Assembly: GCA_903907995.1 (NCBI GenBank)
Contig: CAIVQH010000037.1
Location: 62,001 to 126,000 of the forward strand
Length of the DNA stretch: 64,000 nt
Reading direction: 5' to 3'
Source: an uncultured Verrucomicrobiota bacterium
GTDB taxonomy: Bacteria > Verrucomicrobiota > Verrucomicrobiia > Limisphaerales > UBA9464
A program made the translations under genes and the position numbers. The notes beneath the pieces are model-generated. The model searched no databases, was not told the origin of the DNA, and worked only from the letters and a program-made list of their open reading frames with translations. Positions within the stretch are counted from its first letter, which is position 1. Each line of letters begins with the position of its first letter. Positions 1 to 9,724 of this stretch are shown in pieces.

Positions 1-726
1 GTTGACCATCGCCGGTTCGAGCGTCGTCAAGGCCACCCGCAGCTGGCGCGGTCGTCCCAACGTCTGGGCATCCTCAAAGCTGTCGCGGACCAGCTCGTCA
101 AATCGCACGGGCTCGGACTTAAGCTGGATCTGACCGGCGTCGGCCTTGGTCAGCAAGGTCAGCCCGTCCACGATCTGGGTCAGGCGCTGGATCTCATCGA
201 GCTGGCTGAACAGCCGCTCGCGCTGGGTTTCCGTGAGCTGCTCCTCGCGCAAGGCCGTTTCAAATTCACCGCGCAGGATGGTCAGCGGCGTCTTCAGCTC
301 GTGGGAGGCGTGCAGCGTGAATTCGCGGATGTGCTGAAAGGAATGGTCCAGCCGGGCGGTCATGCCGTTGAACACTTCCGTCAGGCGGTCCAGTTCGTCA
401 GCGCCGCCCCCGTGCGGGAGACGTTCGCCCAGATTGGATTCCGTGAGCCGGCCGGCGGCCTGGGTCAGCTGCGCGATGGGGGCCAGCGCCTGCCGTGTCA
501 GCCACCAGCCACCACCCAAGGACAGCAGCAGAGCCGGCAGGCCGACGGTGATGAGAATGCGCGCCTCATCGCCCATTTCCTCGCGCGCCTGCTGCTCCGG
601 GGGGACGGTTTCCTTCTCGGACAGCCGTTCCACCACCAGTTCATGGTAGGACAGGCCGGCGATGAGCAGCAGGGAAACGAAGAGCGCCGCCGCATACCAG
701 AACGTGAGCCGCGCGCGGATGCTCAC
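1..726 (-). CDS. Sensor histidine kinase (HAMP + HisKA), truncated by window edge
   Basis: Reverse strand reads from a GTG at 724-726: VSIRARLTFWYAAALFVSLLLIAGLSY...LTRQALAPIAQLTQAAGRLTESNLGERLP...HIREFTLHASHELKTPLTILRGEFETALRE (H-box HELKTPLT). Not in the ORF track because it is cut by the edge and starts with GTG; overlaps the response regulator stop. Confidence 0.93.
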   Translation of the reverse strand, partial: MSIRARLTFWYAAALFVSLLLIAGLSYHELVVERLSEKETVPPEQQAREEMGDEARILITVGLPALLLSLGGGWWLTRQALAPIAQLTQAAGRLTESNLGERLPHGGGADELDRLTEVFNGMTARLDHSFQHIREFTLHASHELKTPLTILRGEFETALREEQLTETQRERLFSQLDEIQRLTQIVDGLTLLTKADAGQIQLKSEPVRFDELVRDSFEDAQTLGRPRQLRVALTTLEPAMVN

Positions 727-1406
727 GACCGGATCTCCATCACGTAGCCCATGCCCCGGACGGTGTGGATCAGCTTGGGCTCGAAGTTTGTGTCCACCTT
801 TTCCCGCAGCCGGCGCACATAGACATCCACCATGTTCGTGCCGGGGTCGAAGTCATAGTCCCAGACCTTTTCCAGGATGGTCATCCGTCCGCACAGGCGT
901 CCCGGCGAACGCATGAGAAACTCCAGCAGCCGATATTCGCGTACCGCCAGCTCGATCGTCTGCCCGCCGCGCTGGGCCTTCCGGGTGATGGTGTCGAGCG
1001 TGAGGTCGGCGAGCTTGAGCACCACGTGGGAAGGCCCATGGGCGCGCCGTCCCAGGGCCCGGACCCGCGCGATCAGCTCGTCCAGTGCGAACGGCTTGGC
1101 GAGGTAATCGTCGGCGCCGGCGTTCAGCCCCTCGACGCGCTCGCTGACCTGTCCACGGGCGGACAGGAGCAGCACGGGAGTGGTGTTCCGGCTCTCGCGC
1201 AGTGCGCGCAGGACACTCAGGCCGTCGCGGCCCGGCAGCATGATGTCGAGCACGAGGGCGTCGAAAGGCGTCGCCGCCGCCAGCGCCAGGGCATCCTCAC
1301 CATTGTGGACCACGTCCACGGCAAAGCCCTCCGACAGCAGCGCCTTGCGGACGAAGGAAGCCGTCTTCCGTTCGTCTTCGACGATGAGCACGCGCATTGG
1401 GTCCAT
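723..1406 (-). CDS. OmpR-family response regulator (CusR/CopR-like)
   Basis: MRVLIVEDERKTASFVRKALLSEGFAVDVVHNGEDAL...DALVLDIMLPGRDGLSVL...winged helix C-terminus GTNMVDVYVRRLREKVD..LIHTVRGMGYVME. Confidence 0.95.
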   Translation of the reverse strand: MDPMRVLIVEDERKTASFVRKALLSEGFAVDVVHNGEDALALAAATPFDALVLDIMLPGRDGLSVLRALRESRNTTPVLLLSARGQVSERVEGLNAGADDYLAKPFALDELIARVRALGRRAHGPSHVVLKLADLTLDTITRKAQRGGQTIELAVREYRLLEFLMRSPGRLCGRMTILEKVWDYDFDPGTNMVDVYVRRLREKVDTNFEPKLIHTVRGMGYVMEIRS

Positions 1407-1415
1407 GTCGGTAAA

Positions 1416-4400
1416 CTAAATCGGGGTGGTTGCCGAATCCTTTTCCGCGAGACCAAACCGGCCAAAGCGCAGCGCCAGCGGCGGCAGCACCAACAGGTTC
1501 AGCACGGTCGAGCTGACCAGCCCACCGAGGATGACCAGCGCCATCGGGCCCTCGATCTCCCGGCCGGCCTCGTTGCCGCCGAGGGCGAGCGGCAGCAATC
1601 CGAGCGCGGTGACGAGGGCGGTCATCAGGATCGGCCCCAACCGTTCGCCGGCGCCGCGCAGGGCGGTCTCCAGGTTCCATGACTGTCCCTCGCGCGCCAC
1701 GAGATGCTCGTAATGCGCGATGAGCATGATCGAGTTGCGTGTGGTGATGCCAAAGAGCGTCACGAAGCCCACCAGCGCGCCCAGTGAAAGCAGCCGCTCG
1801 TGGAAAAAGACGGCCACCACGCCGCCGACGAGGGCAAAGGGCAGGTTCGCCAGCACCAGCAACAGGTTCCGCCAGTGCGCCAGCACAACGGACAGCAGCA
1901 GCAGGATGCCGACGCCCGCAAAGGCCGTGTGCAGCAGGAGTTCGTTCCGGGCGGCCCGGGCCTGTTCCGCCGCGCCGGTGAACACGGCATAGACCCCGGC
2001 GGGAAAACGGATATCCGCCGCGACCCTCTGCTTCGCCTCGGCCACGAAGGATGACACGTCCCGCCCCTCGACATTGCACGTCACGGTCTGGCGACGACGG
2101 GCACCATCATGGGAGATGTTGGCCCGGCCCTCGGTCAGATCCACGTCGGCCAGCTCGCGCAATGGCAGGCGCGTGCCACTGGCATTTTGCACCAGCAGCG
2201 CACCAGCGGTTTCCGGCTCGGAACGCTGGGCAGGTTCGAGGATGACGACGACATCATGCACCTGCTGGGCCTCATAGATCTGCGCCACCACACTGCCCTG
2301 CCACGCCGTCTCCAGGGCATCCATCACCTCGACCGGCGTGAAGCCGAACTGTCGCAGGCGGTCGGGGCGAAGGCGCACCGTGAGCCGGGGCATTCCCGGC
2401 GGGGACTTCAGCAGCACGTCGGCGTGGCCGGGCAGCGAGTTCAGCAGCTGCGCGACCTCGCGGGCCTTCCCATCGAGCAGGTCCAGGTCGTCGCCATAAA
2501 CGCTGACCACCACCGCCGCCGTTTCGCCGGAAATGGTCTCGCCGATCCGGTCGCCCAAGAAGGTGAGCACTTCGGACGTGATGCCCGGGAACTTCGCCAG
2601 CGTGTCGCGAATTTCCTGCTGCACCCCCTCCTCCTCGCTGCCGGGAATCGGTTTTAGTTCCACGTGGAACTCGCTCCGGTGCGGTCCCCAGGGATCTTCG
2701 CCCGCCTCGGCGCGGCCGATCTGCTCCTCGACCGTCGCAATGTGCGGGTTGGCCAGCAGTTCGGCGCAGATGCGCTCCCCCAGCCGCCGCATCTCGGGCA
2801 GCGAGGTGCCGGGCGCAGTGGAGATCTGGAGCACGAAATGCCCCTCGCGGAACTCCGGGAGAAATTCGCCGCCAAGGTGTGGCACCAGCGCCGCCGCCCC
2901 GGCCAGGAGCAGGAGCACCAGCGCCAGCAGCAACCACACGTGGGGCAATAGAACCCGCAGCACACGGCGGTAGATCGCCTGCAACAGGCGCAGCAGCCAG
3001 GGTTCATGCGTGCCCTTCGCCCCTCCCGCAAAAAGCCATGCGGCAAGCGCGGGCGTCACCGTCAGCGCAACCAGCAACGAGGCGAGAATGGCCAAGATGT
3101 AGGCAAAGCCGAGCGGCGCGAAGAACTTGCCCTGCAACCCGCCCAACCCGATGACCGGCAGGAACACGAGCACGACCACGAAGGTCGCATAGACGACCGC
3201 GCTGCGGACTTCGAGCGAGGCCTCCAGAATGACCGTCCGGACCGCTCGCGGCGTGGGCAGCGCGGCATTTTCCCGCAGGCGACGGAAAATGTTTTCCACG
3301 TCGATGATCGCGTCGTCCACTACCTCGCCCAGCGCGATGGCGAGACCGCCGAGGGTCAGCGTGTTGAGGGTCACCCCGAGCCGGTCGAGCGTTACGAGCG
3401 CCGCGAGCAAGGAGAGCGGAATGGCCGTCAGCGAGATGAATGCGGTGCGCACGTTGAAGAGAAACAGGAACAGCACCACCACCACGAGGACGGCGCCCAG
3501 GCGCAGCGAGGAGGCCATGTTGGTCAGGCCGTGCTCGATGAAGTTCGCCGGCCGGTGCAACCGGTCGAACAGCTCCACGCCTTCGGTGGTGAGGACGGGC
3601 CGCAGCTCCGCCAGCGCGGCTTCCACCCCACGGGTCACTTCCAGCGTGTTCGCGCCGTACTGGCTCGACATCGTGAGCAGCACGCCGGGCCGCCCCTGCA
3701 CCAGCGCATCGCCAAACTTCGGCTCCGCCGCCTCGACGACGAAGGCCACATCTTTCAGTCGCACGCTTACGCCGTTCGTGTGCGCGACCACCGCCTCGCC
3801 CAGCAGGGCGGGGTCGGGCGACTGACCTTCCGTCTGCAGCAGGATGCGCTGGTTCTGGGTCTCGATGAAGCCGGCCCCGCGGACTCCGGTTGCCACCCGC
3901 GCCGCCGCCGTCACGTCGGCCAGGGTGAGGTTGAACGCCACCAGCCGATCGGGGCGTACCTGAATCTGGAGCTGTCGCACCTCGCCGCCGAACACGCTGA
4001 CCTTGGCCACCCCCGGCACCGCCAGCAGGCGCGGCCGGAGGGTCCAGTCGGCCAGCGTGCGCAGCTCCATTGGCGTGCGGTTGGTGGAGAGGAGGCCGAT
4101 CTTCAGCAGGTCCATCGTCGCCGAGGTGAGCGGGGTCATCTTCGGCGTCTTCACGCCCACCGGCAGGCGCGCCGCGGTTTCCCCGAGCCGTTCGCCCAGC
4201 ATCTGGCGCGCGACGAGCACGTCGGTGCCCTCCTTGAATACGACGGTGACAATGGAAAGACCCTGGATGGATTCGGAGCGGATGGATTCCAACCCGCCCG
4301 CGCCGTTAAGCGCATTTTCCACCGGCCGGGTGACCAGCGCCTCGACCTGTTCGGGCGAAAGGCCGGGCGACTCGGTCTGCACCACGACCTGCGGCGGCAC

Positions 4401-4526
4401 AAAGTCCGGGAACACGTCCAAGTGTGCCCGCCGGGCCACCTGGACACCGTAGGCCAGCAACAGGCACGCGAGCGCGATCACCACGCCCCGGAACCGGACC
4501 GAGAAGGAGACGAGCGTGTTGAGCAT
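1416..4526 (-). CDS. Efflux RND transporter permease, CusA/CzcA (heavy-metal efflux) family
   Basis: 1036 aa; HME-RND features (DVFPDFVPPQVVVQTESPGLSPEQVEALVTRPVE; multiple TM blocks; GDDLDLLDGKAREVAQLL). Confidence 0.95.
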   Translation of the reverse strand: MLNTLVSFSVRFRGVVIALACLLLAYGVQVARRAHLDVFPDFVPPQVVVQTESPGLSPEQVEALVTRPVENALNGAGGLESIRSESIQGLSIVTVVFKEGTDVLVARQMLGERLGETAARLPVGVKTPKMTPLTSATMDLLKIGLLSTNRTPMELRTLADWTLRPRLLAVPGVAKVSVFGGEVRQLQIQVRPDRLVAFNLTLADVTAAARVATGVRGAGFIETQNQRILLQTEGQSPDPALLGEAVVAHTNGVSVRLKDVAFVVEAAEPKFGDALVQGRPGVLLTMSSQYGANTLEVTRGVEAALAELRPVLTTEGVELFDRLHRPANFIEHGLTNMASSLRLGAVLVVVVLFLFLFNVRTAFISLTAIPLSLLAALVTLDRLGVTLNTLTLGGLAIALGEVVDDAIIDVENIFRRLRENAALPTPRAVRTVILEASLEVRSAVVYATFVVVLVFLPVIGLGGLQGKFFAPLGFAYILAILASLLVALTVTPALAAWLFAGGAKGTHEPWLLRLLQAIYRRVLRVLLPHVWLLLALVLLLLAGAAALVPHLGGEFLPEFREGHFVLQISTAPGTSLPEMRRLGERICAELLANPHIATVEEQIGRAEAGEDPWGPHRSEFHVELKPIPGSEEEGVQQEIRDTLAKFPGITSEVLTFLGDRIGETISGETAAVVVSVYGDDLDLLDGKAREVAQLLNSLPGHADVLLKSPPGMPRLTVRLRPDRLRQFGFTPVEVMDALETAWQGSVVAQIYEAQQVHDVVVILEPAQRSEPETAGALLVQNASGTRLPLRELADVDLTEGRANISHDGARRRQTVTCNVEGRDVSSFVAEAKQRVAADIRFPAGVYAVFTGAAEQARAARNELLLHTAFAGVGILLLLSVVLAHWRNLLLVLANLPFALVGGVVAVFFHERLLSLGALVGFVTLFGITTRNSIMLIAHYEHLVAREGQSWNLETALRGAGERLGPILMTALVTALGLLPLALGGNEAGREIEGPMALVILGGLVSSTVLNLLVLPPLALRFGRFGLAEKDSATTPI

Positions 4527-5497
4527 CAGTCAGCGGTGAGTTGGGCCTTCAGTTCCTCCGAGAGCAGGATGGCGGCGCCGGTCGTCACGACGGAGGTGCC
4601 CGCCGGCAAGGTGGCGGTCGTGAACCAGCCGGCATCCGTCAGGCGGTCCAATGAAACCGCCACCCGCTGGTAATGCCCCTCCGCCCCGGCGAGATATACC
4701 CAAGCCTGGCCCAGATAGCGGATGACCGCCTCGCGCGGCAGCAGATTCCCCGCTTTCGCCGCGCCACCTTCTGCAAGGAATACGGTCACTGCCGCGCCCG
4801 GACGAAGCACGGTGTCTGGCCCCGGTGCCTGAAAGAGAAACGCCGTCCCCTGCGTCCGCGCGTCCACGGTGGGGGCCTCGCAAAACCACGCCGCCGTGCG
4901 GTCGTGATCCGCCCCGACTGTCGTGACCCGCGCCTGGGCCGGATGGGTGGCGAGGTTTTCCCCGGCCGGCAGCTCGGCCCGGATCAGGATCGACTCACGC
5001 CGGACCAGCCGGGCGATCAGGGCGTGCCGGTTGGTCGAATCCAGTTGGAGGAACGGCTCCCCCCATTCCGTGGCCAGCCGGCGCAGGGCGGTCTCGTGCC
5101 GGGTTTCGGCGGTCTGCACCTGGAGCATTGCGGTTTCCAGCGCCGGACGGGCGACAATCTGATTCTGCGCAAAAAGAGCCTGTTCGCGTTCCTCCTGGAT
5201 CCGGGCAATAGCCAGACCGGCGGCGGCTCCGCGCAGTTCCGTGTCCAGCAGCGCCAGTGGCGACGGATCGAGGACCGTGCCATAGGCCACGGTTTCCGCG
5301 AGAAGGTTGGTGGCCACCAGCGGTTGGGTCGCGAGGCCGATGCGGGCGCGCGCCTCGGCGTCCAGGGTGAGCCCGTCGCGATGGGCGGCTTCCGCCGGCT
5401 TTTCGGCCGGTTTCCCAGCTTCCTCCGCCGCCACAGCCCAGAAGGCCGCGGCCAGCGCGCACGCCAGAGCCAGGAATCGGATCGAAAAAGGCTTCAT
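4526..5497 (-). CDS. Efflux RND periplasmic adaptor (CusB/CzcB-like)
   Basis: Signal peptide, LDAEARARIGLATQPLVATNLLAETVAYGTVLDPSPLALLDTELRGAAAGL; C-terminus LPREAVIRYLGQAWVYLAG...LPAGTSVVTTGAAILLSEELKAQL; start/stop overlap with the pump gene. Confidence 0.88.
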   Translation of the reverse strand: MKPFSIRFLALACALAAAFWAVAAEEAGKPAEKPAEAAHRDGLTLDAEARARIGLATQPLVATNLLAETVAYGTVLDPSPLALLDTELRGAAAGLAIARIQEEREQALFAQNQIVARPALETAMLQVQTAETRHETALRRLATEWGEPFLQLDSTNRHALIARLVRRESILIRAELPAGENLATHPAQARVTTVGADHDRTAAWFCEAPTVDARTQGTAFLFQAPGPDTVLRPGAAVTVFLAEGGAAKAGNLLPREAVIRYLGQAWVYLAGAEGHYQRVAVSLDRLTDAGWFTTATLPAGTSVVTTGAAILLSEELKAQLTAD

Positions 5498-5543
5498 CCC
5501 AAGCCGAAGCCTGAAACAGGCGGGCTAGAACGTCCCCACCAAC

Positions 5544-5565
5544 AAGATGACAAAGCTGTCATCTT
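5544..5565. promoter_or_regulatory. Candidate CusR-box-like palindrome upstream of the efflux operon
   Basis: aagatgaca-aagc-tgtcatctt, 9-bp perfect inverted repeat 47 bp upstream of the adaptor start; resembles the E. coli CusR box AAAATGACAANNTTGTCATTTT. Confidence 0.72.
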
Positions 5566-5578
5566 AGCCTTCCGCCGT

Positions 5579-6718
5579 TCAGTACACGATCACGAACTGG
5601 CCGTCGGGCCGGGCGAAAGCGGCGGCGAAGCTCCAAACGGGTATGCCCGGCTGCCGACCATGTTCCGCCGTGGGTTGGCCGGCGCGGTCAAACACCTGCC
5701 AGGCCAGATCACCTCCATGCTGCCAGCCGGTGCCTTCGGTCCAGACCACCAGGGTCTCCCCCCGGGAGTTGGTCGCGAGGGCAGGATGCTTCGCGCCGGG
5801 GGCGGAAGCTACTGCCACCGGGGCCGGCGCCTTGCCGCCCACCTCGGAAAAATAGATCTTTCCCTTGGTTTCCCAGGCCGCCAGCACGCCATTCGGAGCC
5901 TCCAGGAAGGCCGCGCTGCTCATGGGGCACGAACCGGTCTCCCAGTCCTGGAGCGGCGTCACGGAGAATGTCGCTCCATGATCGCGGGAAACGGCCAGGG
6001 TGGCCGATCGATGCACATTGGCGCTGGCGGCCCGATAGAGGGCGAAAACGTTGCCCGAGGTGTCGGCAAATGACTTCATCCCACAACAGCCACACGCGCC
6101 GGTGCCATCGGTAACCGGAGTCTCCGAGGCAAAAGTCTTCCCATCGTCGGTGGAAAGCGCCCGATAGACACGACGCTTCTCCTCGCTCGTCACCTGATCT
6201 GGCGTCCCGCCGTGCCAGAGCACGAAAACATTGCCCAGCGCGTCCGCCGACACTGTACCGCCGCCATCAAGATCGGTGGTTCGGGTGACCAGGTTGCGCT
6301 GCGGTTCAAAGGCCAAACCGGTGCCATCCAGGCGGGCGTAAAGCAAGGGAGCGCTGTTCTTGGGGCGCGGAGCCGCTTCTCCGGAACCGTTCCAGACGAC
6401 GTGAACCCGGCCCGCCCGGCCCACGGCCAGTTGCGCGCCCCGGATGGTCCCGATGGCCAGGGCGCTGCCCGGCTGGCTGTTCACCCGGACCGGCCCATGG
6501 CTGTCCGCGCGGCCTTCGGGCAGGCGTTGGTAGAAGACATCGGCCGCCTTAGGATCCCCGCCCAGCCATAACTGATGGACGGCATGGTCCTTCGTGACCA
6601 CAATTTGGGGCTGCATGCCTCCCTCAGGCAGGCGCTGAAATTCGACCGCCGCGCCGGCGGTGGCCGTCAAGGCGACAAAAAGGGCCGCCGTGGACGGCTT
6701 AAGGCTTAAAAATGGCAA
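5579..6718 (-). CDS. Secreted BNR/sialidase-like beta-propeller protein
   Basis: Signal peptide and repeated propeller-like strands (RVHVVWNGSGEA, NVFVLWHGGTPDQ, STDDGKTFASETPV, SRDHGATFSVTPL); Cys-rich TGACGCCGMKS. Confidence 0.72.
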   Translation of the reverse strand: MPFLSLKPSTAALFVALTATAGAAVEFQRLPEGGMQPQIVVTKDHAVHQLWLGGDPKAADVFYQRLPEGRADSHGPVRVNSQPGSALAIGTIRGAQLAVGRAGRVHVVWNGSGEAAPRPKNSAPLLYARLDGTGLAFEPQRNLVTRTTDLDGGGTVSADALGNVFVLWHGGTPDQVTSEEKRRVYRALSTDDGKTFASETPVTDGTGACGCCGMKSFADTSGNVFALYRAASANVHRSATLAVSRDHGATFSVTPLQDWETGSCPMSSAAFLEAPNGVLAAWETKGKIYFSEVGGKAPAPVAVASAPGAKHPALATNSRGETLVVWTEGTGWQHGGDLAWQVFDRAGQPTAEHGRQPGIPVWSFAAAFARPDGQFVIVY

Positions 6719-6729
6719 AATGAGGCGGT

Positions 6730-6999
6730 TTACTGCTGATTGTGGCGCGGTTGGCGGGTCAAACCCACTTCCCCGGCGATCTCGTCGAACTCCTCCCGGC
6801 TGACCTCGTGCAGCTCCTTGCCCCGCTTGGCCAGACGCTCGTTGATCTTCATGGCCTTCTCGGTCATGTCGTCGTGCGTCTCCTCGGTGCCGCCTAGCAA
6901 CGCGAAGTTCTTGCCGGTGGTGACCCGCTTGTGACCATCCGAGTCAAAAGCCAGCCCAACCATCAGCGCCTTGGGGTGCTTCTCTGGTGCCTTAGCCAT
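6730..6999 (-). CDS. Conserved hypothetical small protein
   Basis: MAKAPEKHPKALMVGLAFDSDGHKRVTTGKNFALLGGTEETHDDMTEKAMKINERLAKRGKELHEVSREEFDEIAGEVGL; start chosen at the internal ATG. Confidence 0.65.
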   Translation of the reverse strand: MAKAPEKHPKALMVGLAFDSDGHKRVTTGKNFALLGGTEETHDDMTEKAMKINERLAKRGKELHEVSREEFDEIAGEVGLTRQPRHNQQ

Positions 7000-7112
7000 G
7001 CGAAAAAGGTGATCGCTTATCGGACGGATGTCCAATTTCCTGAGCGCCAAAAGTGAATGCATGGACATTCACCTTGCGACAGCGTCAACGTTTTTGTTAG
7101 AAAACCCGCGTC

Positions 7113-7868
7113 ATGGCAGCCATCGGCCGATTCCAAAAAGGCGACGAGACCTTCTACGCAAAGGTCGTTGACGGAGAGCTTTTCAAGCTCATCGGCGACG
7201 TGTTCGGTTCTCCCTCCTTCGAGAAAAAGGCCACCGCACTCAAGGGGGTGAAGACCCTGATCCCGGTCCAGCCCTCCAAGGTCATCGCCGTCGGGCTCAA
7301 CTACGCCGACCATGCCCGCGAGTCCGGCAAGCCCCTGCCCAAGGAGCCGCTTATCTGGCTGAAGGCGACCACGTCGCTCATCGCGGACGGCGCCAAGATC
7401 GAGATCCCCTTTGCCAACCACCGCACCGATTTCGAGGCCGAGCTAGCCATCGTGATCGGCCGCCGGATGCGCAACGTCACGCCGGCCGCCGCGGCCCGCT
7501 ACATTTTCGGCTACACGGCCGCCCAGGACATCACCGACCGCACGATCCAGAACTCCGAGAGCCAGTTTGCACGCTGCAAGTCCTTCGACACCTTCACGCC
7601 GCTCGGGCCCTACATCGAGACGAAGATCGACCCGCATGATCTGAGCATCCAGCTGTTCCAGAACGGGCAGCTGCGGCAGAACGGCAACACCAGCCAGCTC
7701 ATCTTCAACTGTTTCCACATCGTCAGCTTCGTCTCCACGAACATGACCATGCTGCCCGGCGACGTGATCCTGACGGGCACCCCCAGCGGTGTCGGCCCAA
7801 TCGAGTCAGGCGACCGCCTGGAGGTCCGAATCCAAGGGTTGGCCCCGCTGGTCAACACAGTGAAATAA
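7113..7868 (+). CDS. Fumarylacetoacetate hydrolase family protein
   Basis: VIAVGLNYADHARESG..PKEPLIWLKATTSL...DFEAELAIVIGRRMRNV...GYTAAQDITDRTIQ...GDVILTGTPSGVGPI. Confidence 0.95.
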   Translation: MAAIGRFQKGDETFYAKVVDGELFKLIGDVFGSPSFEKKATALKGVKTLIPVQPSKVIAVGLNYADHARESGKPLPKEPLIWLKATTSLIADGAKIEIPFANHRTDFEAELAIVIGRRMRNVTPAAAARYIFGYTAAQDITDRTIQNSESQFARCKSFDTFTPLGPYIETKIDPHDLSIQLFQNGQLRQNGNTSQLIFNCFHIVSFVSTNMTMLPGDVILTGTPSGVGPIESGDRLEVRIQGLAPLVNTVK

Positions 7869-7950
7869 CCCCTCTCTACCATTTCAGGCGCGGGGTGCCG
7901 CTCAAAGCGACCTCCGCGCCTCTTTGTTTCTCTCCACCTGATATTTTCCC

Positions 7951-9681
7951 ATGCGCTGGTCCAAGACATTCATCCCGACGTTGAAGGAAGTTCCTGCCGA
8001 CGCCGAAATCCTTTCCCACCAACTGCTCCTCCGGGCCGGCCTCGTCCGCAAGCTCACCGGCGGGCTCTACACTTTCCTGCCTATGGGCCTGCGCGCCCTG
8101 ACCAAGGTCGCCAACATCATCCGAGAGGAGATGGACCGCGCCGGGGCCATCGAGACTTCCATGCCGCTGCTCCAGCCCGTGGACATCTGGCAGGCCTCGG
8201 GTCGCTACGAGGCCATGCGGGACGCCCTCTACAAGGTGAAGGATCGCGCCCAGAAGGAGTGGGCCCTCTGCCCGACCGCCGAGGAGGTCATCACCACGCT
8301 CGTGGCAAATGAGCTGAGCTCCTACAAGCAGTTCCCGAAGAACTTCTACCAGGTCGGCACCAAGTTCCGGGACGAGATCCGCCCGCGCTTCGGCCTGATG
8401 CGCGCGAAGGAATTCCTCATGAAGGACGCCTATTCCTTCGACACCACCGACGAGGGCGCGATGGCGAGCTACCGGAAGATGTATGACGCCTACTCGCGCA
8501 TCTTCGCCCGCTGCGGCCTGCGCGCCTTCGCGGTCGAGGCCGATACCGGCATCATCGGCGGCAATTACTCGCACGAGTTCATGATCCCGGCCGAGACGGG
8601 CGAGAATGACGTGGTCTATTGCGAGGCCTGCAACTACGCCGCGAACATCGAGAAGGCCACCAGCGGCCTGCCCCAGACCGCCGCCCGTGAGCTGGGCGCG
8701 GCCCCTGAGAAGTTCGCCACACCCGGCGTGGTCACCATCGAGGCCCTGAGCAAGGAGCCGTACAAGGTCCCGGCCAACCGTCAGATCAAGACGCTCATCT
8801 ATATCGCCGACAGCCAGCCGGTCATCGTGCTCGTCCGCGGTGATGACCAGTTGAACGAGGCGAAGTTCATGGCCAAAACCGGCGCGATTGAGTCCCGTCC
8901 GGTCACTCCGGAGGAGATTGTCGCCCTGCTGGGTGCCAAGCCCGGCTCGCTCGGTGCCGTCGTGAACGTCCCGGCCACCGTGAAGGTGCTCGCCGACGAG
9001 CGCCTGCGCGGGGCCAATGACATGACCACCGGCGCGAACGAGGACGGCTTCCACTTCCGCTGCGTGTCGATGGAACGCGACATCAAGGTGACCGCCTGGT
9101 TCGACCTGCGCACCGTGAAGGTCGGTGAACCCTGCGCCAAGTGCGGCAAGCCCCTGAAGATCCGCCGCGCCATCGAGGTCGGCCACGTCTTCAAGCTCGG
9201 CACGAAGTACAGCGTGCCCCTCAATGCGACCTTCCTCGACGAGGCCGGCCAGCGCTCGCCCCTCGTGATGGGCTGCTACGGCATCGGCGTCACCCGTACG
9301 CTCCAGGCGGTCATCGAGCAGTGTTTCGACAAGGACGGCATCGTCTGGCCCGTGAGCGTCGCTCCCTACCAAGTCTGCATTACTCCGCTCATCGTCGCGC
9401 CCGAGAGCGAAGCGATGAAGCTGGCCGAGAAGCTCTACACCGAGCTGACCGCCGCCGGCCTCGAGGTGATCCTCGACGACCGCGACGAGCGCCCCGGCGT
9501 GAAGTTCAAGGACAGCGAACTCGTGGGCTTCCCCATCCGCGTCGGCCTCGGTGAGAAATCCCTCGCCAAGGGCGAAGTCGAGATTAAGCCCCGCAACAGC
9601 GCCATCCAGTCCGTAAAGATCGAGGACGCCGCCGCGACCGTAATCGCGTGGGTGAAGGCGGAACAGGCGAAGCTTGGCTAA
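7951..9681 (+). CDS. proS: Proline--tRNA ligase
   Basis: 576 aa; class II aaRS motifs: LLLRAGLVRKLTGGLYTFLPMGLRAL, FRDEIRPRFGLMRAKEFLMKDAYSFD, YGIGVTRTLQAVIEQ, VILDDRDERPGVKFKDSELVGFPIRVGLGEK. Confidence 0.98.
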   Translation: MRWSKTFIPTLKEVPADAEILSHQLLLRAGLVRKLTGGLYTFLPMGLRALTKVANIIREEMDRAGAIETSMPLLQPVDIWQASGRYEAMRDALYKVKDRAQKEWALCPTAEEVITTLVANELSSYKQFPKNFYQVGTKFRDEIRPRFGLMRAKEFLMKDAYSFDTTDEGAMASYRKMYDAYSRIFARCGLRAFAVEADTGIIGGNYSHEFMIPAETGENDVVYCEACNYAANIEKATSGLPQTAARELGAAPEKFATPGVVTIEALSKEPYKVPANRQIKTLIYIADSQPVIVLVRGDDQLNEAKFMAKTGAIESRPVTPEEIVALLGAKPGSLGAVVNVPATVKVLADERLRGANDMTTGANEDGFHFRCVSMERDIKVTAWFDLRTVKVGEPCAKCGKPLKIRRAIEVGHVFKLGTKYSVPLNATFLDEAGQRSPLVMGCYGIGVTRTLQAVIEQCFDKDGIVWPVSVAPYQVCITPLIVAPESEAMKLAEKLYTELTAAGLEVILDDRDERPGVKFKDSELVGFPIRVGLGEKSLAKGEVEIKPRNSAIQSVKIEDAAATVIAWVKAEQAKLG

Positions 9682-9724
9682 ACAGGATTAGTACCGGCCT
9701 CCGGCAATTCTCACCGCATGGAGC

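Noticed and set aside
3006-4673. 555-aa plus-strand ORF within the RND pump region
   Set aside because: Antisense to the CusA/CzcA-like gene; H/Q/R-rich composition without motifs.
7876-9372. 498-aa minus-strand ORF opposite proS
   Set aside because: Antisense shadow of proline--tRNA ligase.
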